Of a stretch of 64,000 bases of DNA, positions 26,396-33,927 are shown in pieces. Within the stretch, counting starts at the first letter, position 1, and the number at the start of each line of letters is the position of its first letter. The position numbers and the translations under genes were made by a program. Origin of the DNA: DAOSCP01 sp035379625. GTDB lineage: Bacteria > Bacteroidota > Ignavibacteria > Ignavibacteriales > DAOSCP01. The stretch spans positions 81,062 to 145,061 of the forward strand of contig DAOSVM010000002.1 of the NCBI GenBank assembly GCA_035379625.1, read 5' to 3'. The notes beneath the pieces are model-generated. The model worked only from the letters and a program-made list of their open reading frames with translations, made no database searches and was not told where the DNA came from.

Positions 26396-27566
26396 TTTAG
26401 ATAATTGTTTAGCTTGTAATATATGTAATTTAAATTGCCCTGTAATGGCTGTACACCCAGAATTCAAAGGACCTAAACTAAGTGGCCCTGCTTATGAAAG
26501 GTTTAGAATAAATGCAAGTGAAATAGATGAAAATATTTTATTATGTAGTAATTGCAAAACTTGCGATACAGTTTGTCCTGCTAATGTTCCTATTGCTTCT
26601 TTAAATATGAAAGCAAAAGCTAATTATTATAAATATCATAAACATTCTTTAAGTGATTGGATTTTATCTAATGGTGAAAAATTAGGAAAATTTGCATCAT
26701 TATCGCCTTATATTACAAATTTTTCGATTAAATATTTCAAAAAAGCGCTAAAATTAGTAAATATTTCAAATAAAGCTCCTTTACCAAAATACTCAAAAAA
26801 GAATTTTTACCAAGAATTTAAAAAAATTAAACAACAATCATTCGAACATAAAGTTTTATTCTATCCAGGATGTTTTATTAATTTTTATCAACCTGAAGTG
26901 GGTATTGATTTAGTTAAGTTGTTGCAAAAAATTAAAATTGAAGTAATTGTTGATGAAAGGTTTATCTGTTGTGGTTCTCCTTATGTTTCAAATGGTTATC
27001 TAGATATTGCTAAAAATAATGCAATCCATAATTTTGAATTACTTAAGTATTGGATAATTGAAAGAAAAATTCCTGTCCTTGCTCTTTGTACAACTTGTAG
27101 CCTTATGTTAAGACAAGAGTATCAAGAATTATTTGATATGGATGAAATAAAAACAATTGCCAATAATATTTATGATGCAGGTGAATATTTATTAAAAATT
27201 TTACCAAAAGAAATTGATAAAATTAAAATTAATAAACAAAAATTATCTGAAATGATTTACCACGCTCCATGTCACTTAAAAGTGCAAGGAATAGGTCTAC
27301 CTTTTTATGAAATACTTACACAAATAATTGGTATGAATATTCAAAATGCAGATGCTGGTTGTTGTGGAATATCGGGCAATTATGGTTTTAAAGATGAAAA
27401 CTATAATACATCTATGAAAGTTGGTAACAAATTATTTGATAAAATAGAAAAATCAAAAGCTGATGTTGTGTTATCAGAATGTGGAACCTGTAGAATTCAA
27501 ATAGAGCATGGTTCCCAAAGAAAAACAGAGCATCCAGTGACAATTTTAGAAAAACTTATCAGTTAA
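26385..27566 (+). CDS. glpC: Anaerobic glycerol-3-phosphate dehydrogenase, subunit C
   Basis: A 393-residue iron-sulfur subunit that anchors GlpAB and passes electrons to menaquinone. The N-terminus has two [4Fe-4S] motifs, CLACNICNLNCP and CSNCKTCDTVCP. Two CCG domains follow: FYPGCFINFYQPE with FICCGSPY, and HAPCHLK with DAGCCGISGNYG, then SECGTCRIQ. This is the standard GlpC order. ATG 26385 after GGAGAA is preferred to TTG 26370. It ends the glycerol cluster and is followed by a terminator and element copy 3. Confidence 0.94.
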   Translation: MEYNLDNCLACNICNLNCPVMAVHPEFKGPKLSGPAYERFRINASEIDENILLCSNCKTCDTVCPANVPIASLNMKAKANYYKYHKHSLSDWILSNGEKLGKFASLSPYITNFSIKYFKKALKLVNISNKAPLPKYSKKNFYQEFKKIKQQSFEHKVLFYPGCFINFYQPEVGIDLVKLLQKIKIEVIVDERFICCGSPYVSNGYLDIAKNNAIHNFELLKYWIIERKIPVLALCTTCSLMLRQEYQELFDMDEIKTIANNIYDAGEYLLKILPKEIDKIKINKQKLSEMIYHAPCHLKVQGIGLPFYEILTQIIGMNIQNADAGCCGISGNYGFKDENYNTSMKVGNKLFDKIEKSKADVVLSECGTCRIQIEHGSQRKTEHPVTILEKLIS

Positions 27567-27587
27567 TACACTTTTATAAAACCATTA

Positions 27588-27619
27588 AAGCAGGCGAGCG
27601 TAAGTGAGCTTGCTTTTTT
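27588..27619 (+). terminator. Rho-independent terminator after glpC
   Basis: The arms AAGCAGGCGAGC and GTGAGCTTGCTT form an imperfect stem around a short loop, followed by six T. The right arm, T run and the stretch up to the following TIR closely match those at 3750-3806, so this terminator may be a repeated unit tied to the element family. Confidence 0.75.
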
Positions 27620-27640
27620 ATTTTAAAAAATTATTCCTTA

Positions 27641-27698
27641 GCTCAGACAGTGTAAGCATAAGCCCGTGTGCCGTGCGGCGCACGGGCAGGCTAACGCC
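27641..27698 (+). repeat. B end of element copy 3: TIR plus hairpin
   Basis: The terminal repeat and an ATAA link are followed by a hairpin at 27662-27687 with outer arms GCCCGTG/CACGGGC and a GC-rich centre, then AGGCTAACGCC. It is equivalent to the end at 17071. Confidence 0.85.
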
Positions 27699-27927
27699 AA
27701 AAATTTTTTTTAAATCCGCATAGTACCGATAACCACTACAACCTATTCTATTCAATCACGCATTTACATATTACTTTTAATATGAAATATTTTTCATTTC
27801 AATTCAAAATTAAATATGCTTCTTTTCATTTTATATGAAATATATTCCATTTCAACAATATATAAAAATATTCTGATATAATCGCAAAATATTTACCATA
27901 TACAAAAAATTAAAACAAACAACTCTT

Positions 27928-29124
27928 TCAACTATCTTTTTCCTTGAATGTAAGCAACTTATTGCGGTAATACTCGTATTGTTTTTTTCGCGCTTGTATT
28001 TCTGCGGGTAAGCCAATCGATAAATCGTTTATCAGTTTATTAAATTTATCCAATATGCCAACTATGCGCTCCTGCTCTTCCATCGGTGGAATAGGGATAT
28101 TTATACTTCTGATAGTTTCTAGATTTATCATTCCATAACTTGACATTTTTTTTCTAAATTCGTCGTATTTATTTGTCAAATAATAAAATATGAATTTATT
28201 TGATAATTTATTTTTAATCTTTGAATTTATACTTGCAATGTTCTGATTTGTATAAGCTTCAAATTCCCAAAAAGCAGTTTTAAATCTTGTTGCTCCTACC
28301 ATTGCCATCAATGTTATGTTTTTCTCAAGTAATTTAGTACTAGAATTCTTTAAACCTAATTCTGTAATAAAATCCGATGCTGAATAAATACTTGTATTGT
28401 TACAAACTTCCGATTTTAGCCAAGGTATAATACCATTTTCCCAATATTCTTTTTTTGATTTGGATGGTGTTCCACCGGATGTAACATCACACACCTCTCC
28501 CAACGTTTTCCATTCCACAGAATGGCCGTTAAGTAGCCAAGAGCCATTTTCTTCTGTTGGTGTGAGTAATTTATTTCTGTAATACTCGTATTGTTTATGC
28601 CTTAGTTCCAATTCCCTTTCCAAAAGTTGGATATGCTCATTAACATCTGCGGTAAATTTATCCAAAATTCGTACTATTTCTTCCTGCACGGGCAGCGGCG
28701 GTATGGGAACGCGGAAATTTTGCAAATCTTTTGGATATACGTGTGAAACACCAGCACCAGTTTTCAATGAATGTATTATTTCTTGTTTTGTTAATAAAAA
28801 ATAATAAACATATTTTATTATTAACAAATTTTTATCAGGATGTACTGAAAAGGCATCGGATACAAAAATAGGTTCATTCCAAAATGATATGTATCCAGCA
28901 TATGCACCTGAACCTGCAACAACTATTGTTTCTCCAGTTCGGTTATATTCATTATGATAATATGCTAGTTTTCTTCCACCAGCTACTACTGGAATGTTTC
29001 CAGAAATTGTTTTATCTTTTGTAATTGCATTACCACGCTTAAACTCGCACACTTCCCCCAACGTTTTCCATTCCACACCGTTGGGGAAGAGCTCATCAAT
29101 AAGTTGTTTTATGTTGGTAGACAT
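27928..29124 (-). CDS. hsdS: Type I restriction-modification specificity subunit (orphan)
   Basis: A 398-residue HsdS protein with two target-recognition domains, each followed by a coiled-coil spacer. Half 1 runs from GVEWKTLGEVCEFKRGNAI to RHKQYEYYRNKLLT, and half 2 from VEWKTLGEVCDVTSGGTPS to RKKQYEYYRNKLLT. Both TRDs end in VPIPPLPVQEEIVRILDKF / IPIPPMEEQERIVGILDKF. HsdS directs the HsdM methylase and HsdR endonuclease to a bipartite DNA site. Neither partner gene is in this window. A 21-base identity (28499-28519 and 29056-29076) and a 16-base one (27969-27984 and 28581-28596) between the halves could support domain exchange. Base use is somewhat more G+C-rich than its neighbours, and it sits alone inside a TIR element, which suggests transfer. 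Confidence 0.93.
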   Translation of the reverse strand: MSTNIKQLIDELFPNGVEWKTLGEVCEFKRGNAITKDKTISGNIPVVAGGRKLAYYHNEYNRTGETIVVAGSGAYAGYISFWNEPIFVSDAFSVHPDKNLLIIKYVYYFLLTKQEIIHSLKTGAGVSHVYPKDLQNFRVPIPPLPVQEEIVRILDKFTADVNEHIQLLERELELRHKQYEYYRNKLLTPTEENGSWLLNGHSVEWKTLGEVCDVTSGGTPSKSKKEYWENGIIPWLKSEVCNNTSIYSASDFITELGLKNSSTKLLEKNITLMAMVGATRFKTAFWEFEAYTNQNIASINSKIKNKLSNKFIFYYLTNKYDEFRKKMSSYGMINLETIRSINIPIPPMEEQERIVGILDKFNKLINDLSIGLPAEIQARKKQYEYYRNKLLTFKEKDS

Positions 29125-29232
29125 TGGTAATTTCCTATAAGTGGAAGATAAAATTAAATTTTATGTAAACTTTTAATTTAACAACTTTGCAGGAAAAAAA
29201 GAAATTATTTTTTGTTGAATTTCAAAAGTAAT

Positions 29233-29444
29233 TTTTATATACAATTATTTTGACTTATAAATTATATTGTTAAATGATTTGTATTGTTTCTTCATTTATT
29301 TTGTTTTTATTATTTTTTTTGTAATTATAATTATATTGTTTTCTATATTATATTGTATTTATAATATTATTTGTATTTACGAATATATTTTAATAGATTT
29401 TCTAATATATCGCATTATTAAAATTATTGCATATACGAATATTA
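29233..29444 (+). repeat. 17-bp tandem repeat array upstream of hsdS
   Basis: This is the clearest of the arrays. Units start at 29233, 29250, 29267, 29284, 29301, 29319, 29336, 29353, 29371, 29388, 29410 and 29427, giving steps of mostly 17 or 18 bases. Eight of the twelve start with TTG and six with TTGT. Typical units are TTGTATTTACGAATATA (29371) and TTGTAATTATAATTATA (29319). A 75-codon open frame across it is only a product of the repeat composition. Confidence 0.72.
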
Positions 29445-29540
29445 TTAAGGATAACTCGTTCTGCTGCTGTATTTTAGGAGTTGTTGAATTGTGAAACGGT
29501 TAAGTTAGAATTGGTAAGGTGATAATAAAAAGATAGTTTT

Positions 29541-29608
29541 GCGGGCCTTCGGCCCGCTGCCCACGTGCGGCGCAGCCGCACGTGGGCTTAAGCTTACACT
29601 GTCTGAGC
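29541..29608 (+). repeat. A end of element copy 3: two hairpins plus TIR
   Basis: A hairpin GCGGGCC-TTC-GGCCCGC (29541-29557) is followed by a perfect 13-bp stem GCCCACGTGCGGC (29559-29587, loop GCA). TTAA and the terminal repeat follow. The longer stem differs in sequence from the CCTTGCAGC stem of copies 1 and 2, but stays fully paired. Confidence 0.88.
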
Positions 29609-29642
29609 CCATAATATAAAAAAGTTAATTTAAAAGCTTCTT

Positions 29643-30452
29643 TTATTCGTTTCCTTTATTATATATTTTATTTGCTTTTTCAGCTGAGGTTGTAATACCT
29701 TTTATTAGAGCAGAGCTAAAACCATTATGTTCCATTTCATTAAGGCCAGCTATGGTTATACCTTTCGGAGTCGTAACTTTATCAATATGATTTTCAGGAT
29801 GTCCACCTTTTTTCAAAAGTAATTCTGCGGCGCCTTTTGCTGTTTGGGCAGCCATTTTTATAGCGTCTTCTGAATGGAAGCCAATTTCAATTCCACCTTG
29901 TGATGCTGCTCGTATTGCTCTTAGAAAAAAAGCTGTTCCACACGCACATAATGCTGTTGCTGGTGCCATAAGTTCTTCTGGAATAACCATAACTTCACCT
30001 AATTGCTTGAATATTTTCTTTACTTCATCCAAACTATCTTTACCAGTTGAGCAAATACAAGTCATCGACTCTTGTATGGCAATAGCTGTATTTGGCATTG
30101 CACGAATTATGTTTTTAACTTTTTTATTATCAATTAAATTTGATAATTCTTCAAGTGAAACTCCTGAGGCAACAGAAACTAAAACGTGATTTTCTGTTAG
30201 CGTATTTTTTATTTCTTTCAACACTTTTGGAATATGATTAGGTTGTAAAGCTAAAATTATGATATTTGCAAAATTAACTGCTTCGATGTTATTTGTCGAA
30301 TAATGAACATTTAATTGTTCAAATTTATCAAGTTGTTCTTGGTTCCTTCGCGTGATAAAAAGATTTTCGGATGTTATAATGTTTGATTTTAATAAACCTT
30401 CTAATATGGCTGTACCTAAATTTCCAGCACCGATTATTGCTATCTTATCCAT
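29643..30452 (-). CDS. proC: Pyrroline-5-carboxylate reductase
   Basis: A 269-residue NAD(P)H-dependent enzyme for the last step of proline synthesis. The N-terminal Rossmann motif is IAIIGAGNLGTAILEGLL. Later landmarks are IIILALQPNHIPKVL, IIRAMPNTAIAIQESMT, ALCACGTAFFLRAIRAAS and VTTPKGITIAGLNEME, which carries the Thr-rich substrate loop and the C-terminal ProC signature. Length is normal. It follows thrC on the same strand with a gap of seven bases, so the two are co-transcribed. Its stop is 34 bases from the right end of element copy 3. Confidence 0.95.
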   Translation of the reverse strand: MDKIAIIGAGNLGTAILEGLLKSNIITSENLFITRRNQEQLDKFEQLNVHYSTNNIEAVNFANIIILALQPNHIPKVLKEIKNTLTENHVLVSVASGVSLEELSNLIDNKKVKNIIRAMPNTAIAIQESMTCICSTGKDSLDEVKKIFKQLGEVMVIPEELMAPATALCACGTAFFLRAIRAASQGGIEIGFHSEDAIKMAAQTAKGAAELLLKKGGHPENHIDKVTTPKGITIAGLNEMEHNGFSSALIKGITTSAEKANKIYNKGNE

Positions 30453-30459
30453 AACTACC

Positions 30460-31740
30460 TCATTTGCTTAGAATTGTTTCTTTTACTGCATCAAAATTTG
30501 CAGGTAATTTTATACTTTTCTTTTCTTTTTTTAAAGTATTTTTCAAATCAATTGGAATATCTACTTTATAATTCGTAAATTTTTCGATAATATCCATAAA
30601 TTTAGCTGGATGAGCAGTTCCTAAAAATATATTATGAAATTGGTTATTATCTAATTTCGCACCACTATACGCACAACTGCTGTGAGGTTCAATTAAAAAT
30701 GAATATTTTTCATAAAAATCAATAATTCCTTTAATAATTTGCTCATCAGTAAATGAATATGAATGGATATTATTTCTAATTAAATTAATATTTTGCTCGA
30801 AAATATGCCAAATACGCCAGAAATTGCTGGGATTTCCTACATCCATAGCATTTGCAAGAGTAGTAATCGAAGGTTTAGGCTCAAATTGATTTGTTTTTAA
30901 AAATTTGTAAAATACATCATTTGCATTTAATGATGCAATAAAATATTCTACTGGTAAGCCCATTTTTTGAGCTATAATTCCAGCTGTAAGATTTCCAAAA
31001 TTTCCACTGGGAACAGAAAAAACAATTTTTTTATCAGTGTTTAGTTGTGAGAAAGCTCTAAAATAATATACAACTTGAGGTAATAACCTACCAATGTTTA
31101 TAGAGTTTGCAGATGTTAGATGAAATTTTTCTATTAAATTATTGTCTATAAGCAAAGATTTTACAATTTTTTGGCAATCATCAAAAGTACCTTCAATTTC
31201 TAGAGCAGTGATATTATTATCAAAAGTTGTTAATTGCTTTTCTTGGATATAACTAACTTTTTGTGATGGATATAACAAAAAAACTCTTGAATTAGGTAAA
31301 TTGTGAAATGCACTTGCAACTGCGCTACCTGTATCGCCGGATGTAGCAACAACCACAACAATTTCTTTATCACTATTTTCCAATAAATAGGATGTAGTAT
31401 TAGCTAAAAATCTAGCGCCAAAATCTTTGAAAGCAAAAGTTGGCCCGTGATATAATTCCAGTAATGAAAAATTATCATCCATTATCTTTATTGGCGCATC
31501 GAAAGAGAAAGTTTTATCGATAATCTCTTCAAAACGATTTTTAGGAATAGCAACATAATCTTTTAAAATTAGCGACGCAATTTCTTTAATATTGAGTTTC
31601 TTTAATTCGTTCAAAGTATTTTTATCAATTTGAGGAAATTCTGATGGTAAAAAAAGTCCGTTATCATTTGCTAATCCTGATAATATAGCTTGCTTAAAAT
31701 TAACTTGATTATTTTTGTCATTAGTAGAAAAATAATACAT
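30460..31740 (-). CDS. thrC: Threonine synthase
   Basis: A 426-residue pyridoxal-phosphate enzyme that turns phosphohomoserine into threonine. The lysine that binds the cofactor is in PTFAFKDFGARFLA near residue 105. The phosphate-binding region is VVVATSGDTGSAVASAFH, with SVPSGNFGNLTAGIIAQKMG and TSANSINIGRLLPQVVYYF as further family landmarks. The N-terminus MYYFSTND and the total length fit the shorter bacterial class. It is the first gene of a thrC-proC transcript. Confidence 0.95.
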   Translation of the reverse strand: MYYFSTNDKNNQVNFKQAILSGLANDNGLFLPSEFPQIDKNTLNELKKLNIKEIASLILKDYVAIPKNRFEEIIDKTFSFDAPIKIMDDNFSLLELYHGPTFAFKDFGARFLANTTSYLLENSDKEIVVVVATSGDTGSAVASAFHNLPNSRVFLLYPSQKVSYIQEKQLTTFDNNITALEIEGTFDDCQKIVKSLLIDNNLIEKFHLTSANSINIGRLLPQVVYYFRAFSQLNTDKKIVFSVPSGNFGNLTAGIIAQKMGLPVEYFIASLNANDVFYKFLKTNQFEPKPSITTLANAMDVGNPSNFWRIWHIFEQNINLIRNNIHSYSFTDEQIIKGIIDFYEKYSFLIEPHSSCAYSGAKLDNNQFHNIFLGTAHPAKFMDIIEKFTNYKVDIPIDLKNTLKKEKKSIKLPANFDAVKETILSK

Positions 31741-32036
31741 AAATTCTCCTGTTGATGAGTAAACAAATAATTTAAAAAAAAATTAGAAAAATCAAAGTTG
31801 AAATTAATAAATTTATTTAAACAATATTTAAAGTTGCAAATAAATAGTGAAGAAAGTTGAATATTTTTAACAGAATTTTAATTGTTTAATAATTTTATAA
31901 GATTTTAAAGAATGAAATTTTGAAATTATACTAAATATATGTATATTATAAAGTTATTAATAAAAATCCCGCAGTTAAATTCACTTCGAGGAAAGACAAA
32001 CAATTAACCAACTTAAAAAAATTAAGGTACGTTTTA
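31741..32036. other. Divergent promoter gap between thrC and the DEAD-box helicase
   Basis: These 296 bases have no reading frame of interest. The half nearest the helicase is less extreme in composition (CCCGCAGTTAAATTCACTTCG, from 31969) and could be a long mRNA leader, as is common for cold-induced helicases. I see no riboswitch or clear hairpin. Confidence 0.35.
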
Positions 32037-33722
32037 ATGAACAACAAACAATTCAAGGATTTTAATTTATCCAAAGAAGTTCTCAAAGCAGTAAACGAGT
32101 TAGGCTTTGAAGAACCAACTCCTATCCAATCCGAAGCAATTCCATTTATAATAGAAGGAAAAGATGTCGTAGGCTTAGCAAAAACTGGAACAGGAAAAAC
32201 AGCTGCTTTTGGGCTTCCACTTGTAGATAAAATAGACCCAAAAATTAAACAACCACAATTATTAGTGCTTGCTCCTACAAGAGAATTAGCAGTTCAGATT
32301 GCAGAACAATTAAAATTTTATTCTACTCATAAAAAGGGAATTTATCTTCTACCAATTTATGGTGGCCAATCTATCGATAGACAAATTATGGCTTTAAATA
32401 AAGGTATCAATATTGTTGTTGGAACACCGGGAAGAATAATTGATCATATCGAAAGAGGAACTCTTAAACTAAACAATGTAAAATATGTAGTTCTTGATGA
32501 AGCAGATGAAATGCTCAATATGGGATTTATTGAGGATATAGAAAAAATTCTTAGTTATACATCTCCAGAAAAGCAAACAGTAATGTTCTCTGCTACAATG
32601 TCGCAGGAAATAATGAAACTTGCGCAAAAATACTTAAAGAATCCAGAAATTATCAAAGTTATACACGATGAATTAACTGTTGAAAACATTGAACAATATT
32701 ATTTTGAGGTTAAAGCATCTGATAGAATTGATGCAATGTGTAGAATATTTGACATTGAAAATTTTAAATTAGCACTCGTATTTTGCAATACGAAAAAAAT
32801 GGTTGATGATGTCGTTGTACAGCTTCAGGCTAGAGGATATTCGGCTGATGCTTTACATGGAGATATGAGCCAAGCGCAACGTGATAAAGTGATGAATAAA
32901 TTTAAAAAAGGTATAGTTGAAATATTAGTTGCCACCGATGTTGCCGCAAGAGGTTTAGATATTAACGATGTCGATGCAGTGTTCAATTTCGATATCCCAC
33001 AAGACGAAGAATATTATGTTCATAGAATTGGTCGTACTGGTAGAGCAGGTAGAAGTGGTAAAGCTTACTCATTTGTAACTGGTCGAGATTTTTATAAATT
33101 AAAAGATATTGAAAGATTTACTAAAAGTAAAATTAAATTTAAATTAGTACCTGCTTTTGAAGATGTAGAAAATGCAAAAATTAGAGCATTTTTTGAAGAA
33201 GTTATTCCAAAAGTTAAGGATGAAGATATCGATAAATATATCAAAATTATTCAAGAATATATTACTGATGATATTTCATCAATTGAGATTGCAGCAGCAT
33301 TACTAAAAAGTAGCGTTAGCTTAAATGATATGATGAACCCAAATGATTTGAATTTTTCAGTTAGAAATCAAAGAAGCCAAACAAATAATTCTCGAGAAAG
33401 ACATAACTATCGCGATAAAAATGATAGAAATTCTCAAAATAGAAATTCTCAATCTGAATCGCGACCAAGTAAAGGAAGAACTAAAAGTAAATTACAAAAT
33501 CCTGTTACCGTTGAAATTAACATTGGTAGAGAAAGTGATATTAAACCCAAAGATATTCTTGGAATGCTTGCCAATGAAGCAAAAATTCCAGTTAACGCAA
33601 TAGGAGATATTACTATAAAAGATAATATCTCAACAATAGTAATCGAAAAAGATTATTTGGATAATTTGAAATTCAAGCGCTCACCAATGTTCAAAGGGAA
33701 CAAGTATAAATTTAAGTACTAA
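32037..33722 (+). CDS. DEAD-box ATP-dependent RNA helicase with C-terminal RNA-binding domain
   Basis: A 561-residue CsdA/DeaD-like helicase that remodels RNA in ribosome assembly or decay. The motifs run in order: Q motif EPTPIQSEAIP, Walker A AKTGTGKTAAF, PTRELAVQ, GTPGRIIDH, DEAD in VLDEADEMLNMGF, SAT, LVFCNTKK, VATDVAARGLDI and HRIGRTGRAGR. After a basic, Asn/Arg/Ser-rich linker (about residues 440-485), the C-terminal 75 residues look like a DbpA-type RNA-binding domain (VEINIGRESDIKPKDILGML, then NAIGDITIKDN). That layout matches DeaD, but CshA-like roles cannot be excluded. The solo repeat at 33810 probably ends its transcript. Confidence 0.92.
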   Translation: MNNKQFKDFNLSKEVLKAVNELGFEEPTPIQSEAIPFIIEGKDVVGLAKTGTGKTAAFGLPLVDKIDPKIKQPQLLVLAPTRELAVQIAEQLKFYSTHKKGIYLLPIYGGQSIDRQIMALNKGINIVVGTPGRIIDHIERGTLKLNNVKYVVLDEADEMLNMGFIEDIEKILSYTSPEKQTVMFSATMSQEIMKLAQKYLKNPEIIKVIHDELTVENIEQYYFEVKASDRIDAMCRIFDIENFKLALVFCNTKKMVDDVVVQLQARGYSADALHGDMSQAQRDKVMNKFKKGIVEILVATDVAARGLDINDVDAVFNFDIPQDEEYYVHRIGRTGRAGRSGKAYSFVTGRDFYKLKDIERFTKSKIKFKLVPAFEDVENAKIRAFFEEVIPKVKDEDIDKYIKIIQEYITDDISSIEIAAALLKSSVSLNDMMNPNDLNFSVRNQRSQTNNSRERHNYRDKNDRNSQNRNSQSESRPSKGRTKSKLQNPVTVEINIGRESDIKPKDILGMLANEAKIPVNAIGDITIKDNISTIVIEKDYLDNLKFKRSPMFKGNKYKFKY

Positions 33723-33809
33723 GATTAAATATAGACCACTGCTTTTATGCGTATAAATATTAAACTTGAAGAAAATATACGATAAGATTATTATTAAAAT
33801 ATATTATTG

Positions 33810-33859
33810 GCTCAGACAGTATAAGCATACCGCACAAATAAATTTGTGCGGTTTTTTTT
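33810..33859 (+). repeat. Solo TIR-hairpin end that also forms a terminator
   Basis: GCTCAGACAGTATAAGC (33810-33826) and an ATA link are followed by a 10-bp perfect stem CCGCACAAAT/ATTTGTGCGG (33830-33851) and eight T. The repeat is a lone end: no second TIR is found nearby. The hairpin with its T run has the form of a rho-independent terminator for the helicase gene. A further GCAA-TTC-TTGC palindrome flanked by T and A runs follows. Confidence 0.78.
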
Positions 33860-33927
33860 GCAATTCTTGCAAAAAAAAATAAATTAATCTCTAATAAAAT
33901 TTCTTTTAAGTTAATAAATAAAATCTT

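Larger units (their letters stand above)
27641..29608 (+). mobile_element. TIR-hairpin element copy 3, carrying an orphan hsdS
   Basis: This 1968-base unit lies between the convergent glpC and proC. Its ends are GCTCAGACAGTGTAAGC (27641-27657) and GCTTACACTGTCTGAGC (29592-29608), perfect inverted repeats of each other. The B end is on the left and the A end on the right. Unlike copies 1 and 2 it encloses one gene, hsdS on the minus strand (27928-29124), with the 17-bp array directly upstream of it. The 287 bases between the B end and the hsdS stop are AT-rich and hold short ATGAAATAT-type palindromes but no gene. No recombinase gene is present. Confidence 0.75.

Noticed and set aside
29233..29444. 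Tandem repeats resembling a CRISPR array
   Set aside because: Units are 17-18 bases with no spacers, are too degenerate, and no cas genes are present.
29267..29494. 75-codon hydrophobic ORF
   Set aside because: It runs through the TTGT repeat array; its Ile/Phe/Leu composition follows from the repeats.
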